From the NCBI GenBank assembly GCA_963921825.1, contig OY997593.1, forward strand, positions 65,952,039 to 66,016,038: a stretch of 64,000 nucleotides of DNA. Reading direction: 5' to 3'. Position 1 is the stretch's first letter. The number at the start of each line of letters is the position of its first letter. A model generated the notes under the pieces. The model did no database searches. It was given only the letters and a program-made list of their open reading frames with translations, and was not told the DNA's origin. The stretch is from Erodium maritimum. Its lineage: Eukaryota; Streptophyta; Magnoliopsida; Geraniales; Geraniaceae. Below are positions 22,347 to 33,150 of this stretch, one piece after another. The position numbers were made by a program, and so were the translations under genes.

Positions 22347-24517
22347 GGTTGATTACACAATGTAGGACTGGATGCAGAAGTTCCGTCTGGCTCGTCCGAG
22401 GTAGCAGTCACAGACTGTGAGACTGTGGTAGTATCGTTTTTTTCCTGAGACTTCATTATTTTGAACTGGATGTTCGGTAGTGACATGTGGACAATTGACA
22501 ATAGTGCTAGTATTTCTATTATGCATTTGGTCAGTATTATACACACCCCCATGAGTAAATGCCGATTTATCAAGAAGATGTTCAGGAAGGAGTAAAATCT
22601 CTTTGCTTAAAAGGGCACCAGCATTTGGATGGAGAGATGTGAACGGAAACACATATTCATCAAAAACAACATCACGAGATATATAAACGCTACGGGTGGA
22701 GACATAAGACATTTGACACCTTTGTGAAGAGGACTGTACCCTAAGAAAGTACACATTTTTGAACGAAAAGCGACCTTGCGAGTATTATATGGTCTAAGAT
22801 TAGGCCAACAAGCACAACCAAAAATGCGTAGAGAATGATAATCTGGCTGGGTATATAGAAGTCGTTCGGTAGGGGTGTCAAAATTGATCACTTTTCTTGG
22901 CAACATATTAATGAGGTATGTAGCAGTGAGAAAATCCTCGTCCCAAAATTTGAGAGGCATGAAGGCATTTGCTAGCAAAGCGAGTCCAACTTCAACAATG
23001 TGACGGTGCTTAGGCTCAGCATACCCATTTTGCTGATGTACACAAGGCCATGACACATGATGTGAAATGCAAACAGTTTGGAAGAAAGCGTTGAGTTTTT
23101 CATACTCTCCTCCCCAATCAGTTTGCATAGTGATTATTCTATGATTGAATTTTCATTCAACATATTGCTGAAAGTTATGAAAAACTTGAAACACATCAGA
23201 TTTCTTACGAAGCAAATAGATCCAAGTAAATTTACTAAAATCATCAATGAAGCTTGCATAGTATGAATGACGCCCTACAAAAGTAGGTGCCGGTCCCCAA
23301 ACATCTGAAAACACAAGTCGGAAGGGAATTGTAGACACACTAGTAGACATGAGATAAGGTAATTGATGACTTTTTGCTCTTTGGCAAGGATCACAAATGG
23401 ACTCAATGTTGGACTCTTTGACAAAAGGAAGATTATTTTTATGAAGAACTTGTTTAACAATAGAGAAGGACGGATGTCCTAAAAAACTATGCCACTTCGC
23501 ATGGGTTGGCTTTATAGCGACACAAACTTGCTTAGTACTTGGAGATGACGACACAAGGGGGTAGAGCCCACCTTGACACTTGCCTCTAAGAATAGATTTC
23601 TTCGTGCCCTGATCCTTAATCAAAAAGAAATTGGGATGAAATTCAATATAGGAATTATTATCACAAGCAAGCTTATGTACAGAGACAAGATTCTTGAAAG
23701 CACGTGGGACATGAAGAATATTTTTAAGATGAAGGTTGCGATTAGGGGTATGCACAATTGAATGACCAATATGCTTAATATCCATACCTACTCCATTGGC
23801 CGTGTGAACCTGGTCATGACCCTTGTACTTCTCACGAACATTCATTTTATCGAGCTCGTCAGTGATATGATCGGTGGCACCAGTGTCGGTGTACCAATTT
23901 GAGTCTACACCGTAAGAATTGATAGCTGCATTTGCTCGTTTTTCTTCATAGGTCTCATTATCTTCATAGCTCCACCAACACTTATTTGTTGCATGACCCG
24001 ATATCTTGCATATTTGGCATGTAACATCACGCCTTGGACCTGTACGACTACGGCCACGACCTCGTCCTCCATTGTTTTGGAAAATGCGCCCCCCTTTTTC
24101 ATTAGTATTTCCATGATTATTTCCACGACCTCGGTGTTTCTTGTTGCGTGTGGTGTAACCACCTCGTCCTCGTGAGACTACATTAGCAGTTGTATGAAAT
24201 TGACCTTTTCCGCCTCCATTATCCAACAACATTTCCTGACGCAAGTCATAGGCTGCAAGTTGTGCATAAAATTCACTTACAGTAATATTTGGTTGCATGT
24301 TTATGGAGGCGACCAGGGGGTTGTACTCAATGTCCAATCCTGCAAGCATATATTTGACCATCTCCTCATCATCGAGAAGGCGGCCAGTAGTAGAAAGCTC
24401 ATCTCCGAGCCCTTGCATTTTAGAGACAAAATTTGACGCGGACATGTTTTGCTTCTTTGTATTTGAAAGAGCAATTCTAAGGTTTGTAGCCCGAGAACGT
24501 GATTGTGAGGAGAACAT
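22347..24517 (-). pseudogene. Copia gag C-terminus, protease and integrase
   Basis: On the - strand from 24517: gag (KMQGLGDELSTTGRLLDDEE), an RGRGG-rich basic stretch, the zinc knuckle CQICKISGHATNKC, protease WYTDTGATDHIT, the GAG-pre-integrase block (HKLACDNN ... WHSFLGHPS), the integrase zinc-binding CDPCQRAKSHQLPY, and core DVWGPAPTFVG ... YYASFIDDFSKFTWIYLL, ending at 23153. A second frame, 23128-22607, continues the core with QTDWGGEYEKLNAFF, HVSWPCVHQQNGYAE and TFLGYSPLHKGVKC. A frameshift near 23130-23155 separates the two. 22347-22606 is the variable region before RT, where the three gypsy-type inserts sit. Confidence 0.9.
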
Positions 24518-24532
24518 GGCTCCAATAGCGGT

Positions 24533-24856
24533 TCAGAGATCGCCGACATGCTCCATACTCACTACCTGCGTAAGTACCTTTTTGGAGAGTGAGTTTAATA
24601 TATAGCTTAGAACCTGTTGATCCTTCACGAGCCATGTGGTATACAAAGGATTAGGTGTTGTTCCAGGTGTTTGATCTTCCTTAGTTATAGCCACCAATTT
24701 GGATGGTGCGGGTTCTGTCCCATCGAGGAGACCGGTCATTTGTGCACCACGTAATGTCGGAAGCACATGCGCCTTCCACAAGAGATAGTTATCATGTGTC
24801 AACTTCTCGGATGGCGGAGAGCCGAGAGTAGTCATGGTAGTAGAAGTAGAGGCCAT
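24533..24856 (-). pseudogene. Copia gag N-terminus
   Basis: Starts at 24856, 46 bases inside the primer binding site. It shows the usual plant copia gag opening (KLTHDNYLLWKAHVLPTLRG, then LLDGTEPAP and TWLVKDQQVLSYILNSLSK). The reading frame ends at about 24533 and continues at 24517 in another frame, a frameshift or stop that separates it from the rest of gag. Confidence 0.88.
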
Positions 24857-24901
24857 AAGAGGTTTTGATTTTGGAAACTTTTAGATGTATATGGAAGAAG
24901 A

Positions 24902-24915
24902 TGGCTCTGATACCA
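24902..24915 (-). other. Copia primer binding site (initiator tRNA-Met type)
   Basis: The reverse strand reads TGGTATCAGAGCCA, complementary to the 3' end of plant initiator tRNA-Met, immediately inside the 5' LTR terminus. This fixes the element's orientation and the LTR edge. Confidence 0.85.
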
Positions 24916-26203
24916 TATCAAACTTTGTAGAAATATGTTTTTCACTATATCATTTATCAGTAGCAATGTGCCTATTTGTAAGGAACACAAAAGCGTGAAG
25001 GGGAAAAAGCGCTCTGAATACCCTTTTTGGGTGCACCTCTACCCTTTCTAGGGTTCTCACGTTTCCACCGCCAACCTTCCCTCGTCCTCCACCTCGCCGG
25101 CCTCCGGTCACGTGCAACTTCCTCCACCATGAGTCACCTCTCCCTGCTCGACTCCCCCATTGTCCGATACAGCCATGGAAGCCTCTCACCGATTCATCCC
25201 CGTTCTCCCTACTTCACGACGCCTGGCCCTCCCCCGATCTATCGCCGGTGCCCTCTTTCGGCCCGATCATCGCCGCCATCCCATGGCCGAGTTTGGATCT
25301 GACCTGCTTCAACGACGGTGCGAAGCTCTCCGTCATCACCCTCGGCGACGGGACCGTCCTCGGGGTGCCGGAATACTGCAACACAAGGTCCACGACGTAT
25401 TTCACTCCGTCGCTCTGGTCAATCCCGACCATCTCCTTGTCGCTCGACGGGATGGACGCCGGCTCCTCCAACATCGGAGTAACACTGACCGCTTTTCAAC
25501 CGCTACTGCTCCGAATCTGAAGCAACCCTCGCCAATCACGGCCATGCGCGGGAAGAAGGAGAAGCACATAGTTGGTTTGGGGCGAACCACGACGAGCCCG
25601 CGAGGGACGTCGTTGAGGGACGTCGTTGAGGGACAAGGAAGAAGTACATAATTCACAGACGGAGGCGATTCAGCCTCCTTCGGAAAAATGAGAAGACCCG
25701 GCGGGGGTTGGAGGGTCCGTCTACATATTGTACCCACAGACCCGCGACTACCGGTGCTGGGAGGTCCCGGGAAAACCGCACTCACAGCACTTTATTTCCG
25801 CCTGCTTTGTGAATTAGGTCGTTTTTATTTGGGTTGTATTAGCTTGGTTTACTTTTGGTTTTTTATTACCTTGTTCTGTATCGTTGAAATGTCGGTAAAG
25901 GGATGTCCTGATGTATTGTCTATGATATCAAGTAGGCTATTTTTATGGGCCCAGGAGCGCTGGTCTTGCTACGGTCGGCCCAGACACATATGTGGACCCA
26001 TGGCGGTTACGCTCTACCATGTATGGTTTCTTATTTTCATTAATGCACTTCTCCGGTTACACGTTTCAACAAAAAAAACACAAAAGCTACAGTTATAAAA
26101 GGATTAATAGTTCTACTGTTACAAGTTTACCAATTAAAGCCTCTTAATACCAATAACACCAATTAACACCCACGGTTACAAGACCATAGTGTTAATGCCT
26201 TCC
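24914..26203 (-). repeat. Copia 5' LTR, split by a LINE-like insertion
   Basis: The LTR lies in two pieces, 24914-24994 and 26088-26203. Joined, they match the 3' LTR at 9024-9217 with scattered substitutions. The interrupting sequence is bounded by the direct repeat AACACAAAAGC. Confidence 0.8.
24995..26076 (+). mobile_element. Short LINE-like retroposon with 11-bp target duplication
   Basis: Flanked by AACACAAAAGC at 24984-24994 and 26077-26087, and ending in an A-run (26070-26076), both signs of target-primed reverse transcription. The first half is C-rich like a LINE 5' leader or ORF1 start. The last 250 bases are T-rich, ending with TTAATGCACTTCTCCGG and a poly(A), as in plant LINE tails. 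ORFs of 163 aa (25160-25651) and 136 aa (25688-26098) have no domain I recognise. It is probably an internally deleted, non-autonomous LINE. Confidence 0.65.
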
Positions 26204-27140
26204 GGGGGGGGGGGTGCATGTATCCTCCCGGGACCCATGTTGGTCCGCCACTACTTACGTACATAGGTGTTGTTACCTTTTATGATTTACATGTGTGGTC
26301 AATATGCGCTATAGTGCAATAAAATAACGGAAAAGTTCGATTATAAAATTGTCACCATGCGCTTTAGATTTTGATCATCTAATTTCACGATACAAAACTA
26401 TAATTAGATTGAAATTTATACAACAAAAAGATGATTTGTATTTGATAGTAATCCGATACATATTAAGCCCATCTATAATCTTCAGATTAGCTTTACGTGA
26501 AAAGTAGAATTATATGAACGGGTTGAAAAGTGAAGCACATGAACACTTGGAATGTGTGAGTTTCCTAATTAGCTTTGCAATAACTTTTGAATCCAACCGC
26601 TGGCAATTACCAAATGGAGCGAAAAAAGTGGGCCAGGCCCAACAGGAGCCCGCTGGAAATCGGTTACTACGTCGTCGTCTGTTGGGTGGCTCCAGCTCGG
26701 TCCCCACTCTACAACCACAAAGCCCACACAGAAAACCAAGTGGGCCCCCAAATAATTCCCTCGACGCTTAAAATAGTAACGGCGTGTTTGACGGCCAGAG
26801 ACACACTGTCGTCGTTCCCAAATTTCGTTGACGGAGTTAGATACACGTTAGAGAGGAGTGATGGGGTGCGTAGTTCGATTTTGTCGTTATTCCAGAAGGG
26901 GAGCGAATGTTGGAAGCTTGGGAAGCAAAGCAATTGCATAGCTCAAAATGGCGACACCTCCTCTTTCTTCTTCCATCAACACAAAAAGGAGAGACCTTTA
27001 GAGATCTTTGATTTGCAGTCACATGCAAAGCTTAAATCTTTCATCTCACAAAGATAAAATATTTGCCTTGTCTCTATTTTGGGTTCTGATTCGTTTGTTT
27101 GATGGGAAAGTTTGTTTCTTTTTGACAAATAAAAACTGTC
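26204..27140 (+). other. Intergenic and upstream region of the GRF gene
   Basis: Starts with a run of G (26204-26214) next to the copia LTR. The remainder is AT-rich with no recognisable element. The last 250 bases probably include the promoter and 5' UTR, with pyrimidine-rich tracts such as CCTCTTTCTTCTTCC at about 26960. A 5' UTR intron cannot be excluded. Confidence 0.4.
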
Positions 27141-28861
27141 ATGGAGACAAGGAACGAGATTTTCTCGGCCTCGGAAAACGGAGGTGGTGGAGAGTGTGAC
27201 TTCGGCTTGGGTCTGAGGATGAATCAACACAAGGACTCGTCATCTTCATTGTTGCCTCGTAATCAGCAGCCTGGTAGTTATGGCGGTGGTGGTCCCTTTT
27301 TTTGGAACTCAAGCCACCAGGTGGCGTGTAGGAACGATGTATACGATGTTGTCGGTGGTTCTGGGTCCGGCAGCGGAGCAATAGCGGTGCCAATGTCTCT
27401 GCACTCCGGAGGTAAAGTTTCGATCTTTTTCTTCAACAGATAGAACAGCCCTTTTAATTTCTTCTCTGTAGGAATGGCAGCTGTAGGCTCTGGAGTTTCG
27501 TTCACTGCAGCTCAGTGGGAAGAGCTTCAGCGACAGAGTGTGATTTACAAGTACATGGAGGCCTCTGTTCCTGTCCCTCCTGAGCTCATCATACCCTTCA
27601 CCAAACCTAGTACATTATCACTTGCTGTCTCTCCCTCTCCTCGCTCCAACAGTAATAACTAAAACCCTCTGATTTCTCGTATCAGATCCAATGTTGTCGA
27701 GTTTGATTTGTTTGTTCTGTGCTGATGTTTTAGTGGAACTGGGTTTCTCGAGCAACAAGGATACAGAGCCGTGGAGGTGCCGCAGAACAGACGGGAAGAA
27801 ATGGCGGTGCACGAGGGACGTTGCGCCCGATCAGAAGTACTGCGAGCGACACACTCACAAGGGCCGTCACCGTTCAAGAAAGCCTGTGGAATTACACGCC
27901 GATCTCATCACTAAAAACACCAGTAAGCCTTACCAGAAGCCATGCTCTGTTTTCATCAACCAGAGCCGGAGGGAGGGGGAAGATCAGCTATGTTCTTTCC
28001 CAAGCTCTTCTGTTGCTCCGTCTTGTGAACAATCAAGGTGGGTTTGAAGTTTTTAAGTTAAAGTCTCCAGCTTGAGGCTTCTCTGGATCCATGGAGCCAG
28101 ACAAACCAAGTTATTTACAGTAGTTTTATTCTTGTTCTTATCTTCTTACCTGTGTGCTGTACTTGTGACTTGGGTTTATGATCTTTTATTGTCATTTATG
28201 GGATGATTTGTCGGTTGACCCGTGAAGGTGCTTGGACTGGACTGTTCATGGAGAAACCATCCCTGTCTCTAGCTTCAACACCAACCAAGAATGGCTCAAC
28301 ATGATGATGCAACCCATTCCCAAAGTGGGTCTTAAGAGAGACGATGAGAAGCTCTATTTTCTTCACCATCAACACGATGATCCTTCGAGTTTAAGATCGT
28401 ACACTGGTTTTAGCCATGGCGATGACCATGACCGCTGCAATTTGTTACTTGGCTGCATAGACGGAGATGGAGGTCTAATCCCCAACCAAACTGATACTCA
28501 AACTCAACAGACCAGACTCTTCATTGATGCATGGTCGGTTGCAGAAAGGGACGAAATTGTAAGACACAAGAGCTCTGTTTCTTCCAACGGAAAGTTGCCA
28601 TTTTCATGCCTCACACTCTCAATGTCCGGTGGAGATGATACTGGTCGAGAAGATGAAATTTCCCAAATGGGTCTAAGCTCCATGGAAGACTTGAAACCCA
28701 ATTGGATGAGCTCTGTTTCATGGATGAACTCACCGCCCGGAGGACCTCTGGGTGAGGCACTGCGTCTCGGCATTGCCAGTTCTGCAAAGAGCTCCACAAC
28801 CAGTACCAGCAAGAGCTCCTGTGGCGATGGTGGTCATCAAGGTCTCAACTTTATCAACTAG
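27141..28861 (+). CDS. GRF: Growth-regulating factor (QLQ/WRC transcription factor), 4 exons, 462 aa
   Basis: Proposed exons: 27141-27411, 27472-27651, 27734-28037 and 28228-28861. All junctions are GT-AG and the frame is kept (1389 coding bases). Exon 2 encodes the QLQ domain (about 101-135, [19 protein letters not shown] then [10 protein letters not shown]), the surface that binds GIF co-activators. Exon 3 encodes the WRC domain (160-203) with the zinc ligands C166, C176, C187 and H190 (CX9CX10CX2H), and a basic nuclear-localisation stretch. The C-terminus holds GRF-type short motifs ([23 protein letters not shown]). GRFs are nuclear, plant-specific regulators of cell proliferation in leaves and other organs. 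The miR396 site is intact at the end of the WRC coding sequence. Exon number and motif order match classical GRFs. Subgroup assignment (GRF1/2-like?) is uncertain. The exon 2 donor (a/gtaata) is the least certain junction. Confidence 0.92.
27870..27891 (+). promoter_or_regulatory. miR396 target site in GRF exon 3
   Basis: The sequence begins CCGTTCAAGAAAGC and continues CTGTGGAA, overlapping the codons for RSRKPVE. Plant GRF transcripts carry this conserved site. It pairs with miR396 along its length with the known single-base bulge, causing cleavage or repression. Its presence predicts post-transcriptional restriction of this GRF in older tissue. Confidence 0.92.
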
Positions 28862-29347
28862 TTCACTATTGGGAGAGAAGATCCTTCTTTTCAGAACATA
28901 GATTTGTACACCCATGTCTCTGTTTCATCATATGTTTAATATCAAGCCCAGTACTGTATTCGAATTCTGGGCTGAGGTTTTGTGAAAATGAAAAGTGGGC
29001 TTGGCCTTTGGTAGTAAAGTCAATCTGAGCTGAAATTGAATTTTAGCGCTCAAAAGTAGGTGTGTTGTTGTCCTCTCGACATTTGAAAATTGAATACAAG
29101 GTTGCTCGTTGTTTCGTTCATATCTTCATTTCATGGGAAATGTGAAGGATTATTAATTTACTAATTAATACGGACAGTTTCATTTTTCAATTAAAATTGA
29201 AAACAAAAATGAACAAATTCTCACCTTTTAAGCGTTTTGGCCTCATTCATTGATGACTCTTCACTCTTCTCTTCTTCTGCTGTTGAGCGTGTGTTGAATT
29301 TCAGAACCATTTCTCTCTAGAACACCGAGCTAAGCTACAGGTCTGAA
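28862..29347 (+). other. GRF 3' flank and upstream region of the glutaredoxin-like gene
   Basis: AT-rich, no ORF. It must contain the GRF 3' UTR and the promoter and 5' UTR of the next gene, with a CT-rich leader at about 29255-29330. The two genes are in tandem, 486 bases apart. Confidence 0.4.
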
Positions 29348-30268
29348 ATGGGTTGTGTTTCTTCGAATCTCCTCAACCAAGAGGACGAGATCGGCCGACT
29401 CGGAAGCTCTGCACTGAGTCAACACATCGTCTCGCTAACCTCCACCACTTACGGCCTCCTCAACCTCGACCCACCTAAGCAAAGCCCGACCCATCTTCAC
29501 TCCCCCACCACTCCGCCCATTCCGCCGCCTCGCTTCACCGTCTCCGAGCGCAGCCCCCTCCGGTCCGACCCAGATGTAATCAACTCCTGGGAGCTCATGG
29601 ACGGCCTCGACGCCGACAGCTTCCGCTTCCCTCCGCTCTCGAAACCCAAACCCTTCCCCGTCAAATCAGCCGACAAAGAGAACTCCAGCCCCAATTTCGC
29701 CGTCCGGCCTGATGGGTTCGCCGCCAAGGAAAACCCAATTCCCGTTAGGTCACCGTTGGACAAATTCGAGGCTCTGTGCCCGCCCAACGGCGGGGACAAG
29801 GTGGTGATCTACACGACGACGCTGCGAGGCGTCCGGAGGACTTTCGAGGCCTGCAACGCCGTCAGGGCGGTGGTGGAAGGGTTGGGGGTGTCGGTTTGCG
29901 AGAGAGATGTTTCGATGGATCGAGGGTTCAGAGAAGAGCTCAAGGAGCTGATGAGTGGGAAAGAAGGACAAGGCATTGTGCCGCCGAGGGTGTTTGTGAA
30001 GGGGAGGTATGTGGGAGGGGCTGAGGAGGTGTTGAGGATGGCTGAGGAAGGGCAATTAGGGGAACTCCTCCATGGATTGCCCAAGAGACGAGCTTGGTCG
30101 GCGTGCGAGGGATGTGGTGGTGCTAGGTTTTTGCCATGCTTTCACTGCAATGGAAGCTGCAAAGTTGTGGAAGAAAGATTGGATCTTCAGCGTCAGGGGA
30201 AGAGCAATGTGGTTCGGTGTTCTGAATGTAACGAGAATGGCTTGGTGCTCTGCCCGATCTGTAGCTGA
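29348..30268 (+). CDS. Glutaredoxin-like protein with C-terminal CxxC zinc-finger-like region, 306 aa
   Basis: An intact intronless gene. The N-terminus MGCVSS is a good N-myristoylation (and possible palmitoylation) signal, followed by HIVSLTSTTYG (26-36), a block typical of this plant family. A Pro-rich linker runs to about 140. The glutaredoxin-fold domain is at 151-245 (VVIYTTTLRGVRRTFEACNA, then IVPPRVFVKGRYVGGAEEV). The C-terminus has CxxC pairs at C253/C256, C264/C267, C291/C294 and C302/C305 plus C271, likely binding metal. Where classical glutaredoxins have CPYC or CGFS, this has LRGV, with only a later Cys (C169), so ordinary dithiol activity is unlikely. It belongs to the plant-specific group related to Arabidopsis At5g39865/At3g57070. 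Function is poorly known. The N-terminal lipidation signal suggests membrane attachment, by inference. Confidence 0.88.
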   Translation: MGCVSSNLLNQEDEIGRLGSSALSQHIVSLTSTTYGLLNLDPPKQSPTHLHSPTTPPIPPPRFTVSERSPLRSDPDVINSWELMDGLDADSFRFPPLSKPKPFPVKSADKENSSPNFAVRPDGFAAKENPIPVRSPLDKFEALCPPNGGDKVVIYTTTLRGVRRTFEACNAVRAVVEGLGVSVCERDVSMDRGFREELKELMSGKEGQGIVPPRVFVKGRYVGGAEEVLRMAEEGQLGELLHGLPKRRAWSACEGCGGARFLPCFHCNGSCKVVEERLDLQRQGKSNVVRCSECNENGLVLCPICS

Positions 30269-31408
30269 TCGACTTCTTCGCTGGTTTTAACATTGTAAGA
30301 TATCTGAATTATCGATCTATACATACTTTTGGTTTCAGTTTCCGATTGCCATGGCTCTATCGGTTTCGTTGTGTTTACATATCAGCTTAAGGTTTTAGGT
30401 AGATCAATTCTTAACATGCTATTAGAGTTTGGTGGTTGTGGATTTTCACCCTCATTGGCCATTACTTGCTTCACATGTAGACTCTAACAATGCTTAATAA
30501 CAAGCATTTTATAGCTTCCATCTATTGATTTGAGCCATTGGGTTGATTTGATCTCTTTCAAATTCAAATAATGTAGATTCCAGGCTGAGTTAGAAGTAAG
30601 TAGTGGGCACAAGAGAAGCTCGAATTGTCTCCCTTTATTCATGGATTCAAATATGTATAGTTTAAGATTGTGGACTAAATCGAAGTGCTTATGGTAATTA
30701 CCTGCAACTTTGATGAACTTTGCTCTATGTTCATCTGAGAATTCAGCAATCTCAACACCCTGATTTTGAGCAGAAACCTATGAATGAGTATGATTTAAGT
30801 TAAGTATTGTATCATTGAATGCACATCTACAAGATACATTTTGAATTCAGATTCTGGGAGAAATGTATGAAGTCTTAGTTAAGTAACTTGTATAGTAGTT
30901 GACTTGAATTTAGATCCATAAGTTGAACTCAGATTTAAGGAAACATAATAACTCCTAGTTATGTAGTTTCTAAGCTTGTTGACTTGAATGCAGATCCAAA
31001 AGTTGAATTCAGATTTGTATTTGACCCAGACCCCTCTAGTAAGTATTTGACATGATTAATAAGTAGCTCACTTGTATGCTTTGTGCGCAAGGTAATCCTT
31101 TGCTACTACCCAGGCCCAGCTAAACTAGAGGTTTATGATTTTTTAGTAAATTCCATATCTCGGACTCTGTATAAACTATAGATTGTTTGGTACTGCAATG
31201 ATGTTTGAATTTAGTATATTGTGTAATTAGTTATGTAATGTTTGGGTTGAAGTATAATTTAAGAATTTAGTATATTGTGTAATTAGTTATGTAATGTTTG
31301 GGTTGAAGTATAATTTAAGAACATTAGTGTTTGTATGATGCACCAGACCAGAGCTTACAATATTTTTGGAAGGAGTAAATAAAATTTATTATCAAAAGTC
31401 GACAGTAA
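30269..31408. other. Intergenic region downstream of the glutaredoxin-like gene
   Basis: AT-rich with no ORF or known repeat except a 56-bp tandem duplication at 31207-31321. It ends at TAA (31406-31408), the target duplication of the Harbinger element. Confidence 0.5.
31207..31321. repeat. Perfect 56-bp tandem duplication
   Basis: 31207-31262 and 31263-31318 are identical copies of a unit starting GAATTTAGTATATTGTGTAA, and the match extends about 3 bases further. Identity is complete, so the duplication is recent or a replication-slippage or assembly product. Confidence 0.9.
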
Positions 31409-31689
31409 GAGCAACTATATCGAGCGAATCCACCACGCGCACCACATCACGAATCGCATTTCGCGTTGATGTGGTGCGTGGTTCACGAACCATGAACCAC
31501 ATAAACGCCAGTCACGGTGCAGACCACAAACCACATTTGTGGTTTGCGTGTGCGTGTTTCGCGATTCACCGGCGTCCAATGAGGTGCAGAGGTGGTGCCA
31601 CGTGGCACGCCAACGGTATAAAAAAATCGAACCATCGGCAACGGTCCGAATTTCAGCAACGTTTTTTTAAAATTTAATACAAAAAAAAA

Positions 31690-31772
31690 ACATTCCCCCC
31701 CCACCCCCCCCCCCCCCCCCCCCCCCCAAAAAAACATTCCCCCCCCACCCCCCCCCCCCCCCCCCCCCCCCC
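31690..31772. repeat. Two long C tracts in tandem
   Basis: Two blocks of the pattern A-run, CATTC-run, CCAC-run, long C-run follow each other, each with about 25-30 Cs, separated by AAAAAAACATT. Length may be unreliable because such tracts are hard to sequence. They lie in the 5' leader of the Harbinger-borne ORF. Confidence 0.85.
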
Positions 31773-32097
31773 ATAAATACTCATCCCCCCATTCATCCAA
31801 CCCACACCACTTCTCTCAATATTCTCTTAACTTTCACTCTCAAATTGTCCACTTCCTTTCTACAAAATCTGATAAAGGATGTCTAACGATTCGACTCAAC
31901 TGCCGAACTCATCGGAGCAATAAAAGTACACGTCTGATGAAGTCAATTTGGTTGTCAACACACCTCTAGGAAGGAGCTTCCAACAAATGTTGAACACATG
32001 TTACAACCCTACCGGACCTTGGAACACTGAGGCTTTCACCCAATATATGCAACAACATTGGGACATCGGTATTTTGAACTTTTCGTCTTTAATTTTT

Positions 32098-32427
32098 GGG
32101 TAAATTACAAATACCTACCCTAACTTGTCACGTTTAACTAATACCTACTCCATGTTTTTTTAAACTAATACCTACTCCAATGTTCAGTTATATAACAAAT
32201 AGCCCAAGTTGTCGGGTAAAAGAACGAAAATGCCCTCAGTGATTTTTCAAATAATTTTTTTAAAATAATTATTGAAGTGTAGTTGAGGGGATTTTCATCA
32301 TTTTAGCTGACAGATTGAGCGATTTGTTATATAACTAAACATTAAAGTAGGTATCAGTTAAAAAAAACATGAGGGTAGGTATCAATTAAACGTGATAAGT
32401 TAGGGGTAGGTATTTGTAATTTACCCC
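32098..32427. repeat. Foldback MITE with long inverted arms, 330 bp
   Basis: The left arm starts GGGTAAATTACAAATACC and the right arm ends with its exact reverse complement. Imperfect pairing continues for roughly 100 bases, including AACATGG/CATGTTT-type and TTAACTAATACC segments. It interrupts the Harbinger ORF. T-rich flanks on both sides may be the target duplication. The arms share TAATACCTAC-type sequence with the foldback at 62192-62368, suggesting related families. Confidence 0.8.
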
Positions 32428-33150
32428 TTTTTTTTCATTACAAGTGTTGAGAAATGCATTTAATGTCATTAATTAACTTTTTAGTTATAAATGTCCGTTA
32501 AATGCAACTCATTTAATTAATTTTTTTTTATTATATATGTTAATTAATCATTTGAACTTAGGTCAATGCAATAACCGTCCACCCCCGTTCAATTTCGGCC
32601 AGCAACTTTCAACCCCCCCTACAACCCCGCAGTCAACTATTATGGCTACCCCGGTAATAGTGAGTACCACCACCAACACGTTGCTGGCAACAACGACACC
32701 CGGATGTCAACCATGTCGTCATTTGTTGGCCCGAGACAATGGAGCAAGCCGATCTCCAGACCAAAGCAAACCAAATGGCTACCCGAGGTGGACAGGCTCC
32801 TGAATAAAGCCTAGCTACGTATAACCAAAGGCCCAATCAATGGAAACTCCTGAGATGGGAACACGTTCTTGGGCCCCGTTACGAAACGATTCGTCAAAGA
32901 CATGAATTTCAACTAGTCAGATTTTGGATGGCAAGCCGTCAAGAGCCATTGGAACAGATATGCTTCCAAAGTGCGGAGATACATCAACCTCTTGAAGAAG
33001 GAGAAGGATCTTGATCACATCGGATGAGACGAAGAAAGGTACAAAGAGCGGGTCGATAAAATCTATCTAAAGACGGAGAAACCCGACAACCTGAAGCATT
33101 TCAACCTCCATCATTTGGTTGGGCTGTTGGAAAACGAGGAAAAGTTCTGG

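Larger units (their letters stand above)
9024..26203 (-). mobile_element. Ty1/copia element containing four nested insertions
   Basis: The - strand order is: 5' LTR (about 26203 to 24914, itself split), primer site, gag, protease, integrase, RT, RNase H, polypurine tract, 3' LTR (9217-9024). G-runs flank both ends (9019-9023 and 26204 onward), consistent with a GGGGG duplication. Removing the inserts at 10924-13881, 13912-15676, 15747-22341 and 24995-26076, with their duplications, leaves about 4.7 kb, the normal size of a copia element. The three gypsy-type inserts all fall in the poorly conserved region between integrase and RT. Frameshifts in gag/pol show the element is dead. Confidence 0.85.

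Noticed and set aside
25160..25651. 163-codon ORF as a host gene
   Set aside because: It is inside a retroposon bounded by an 11-bp duplication within a copia LTR; no domain recognised.
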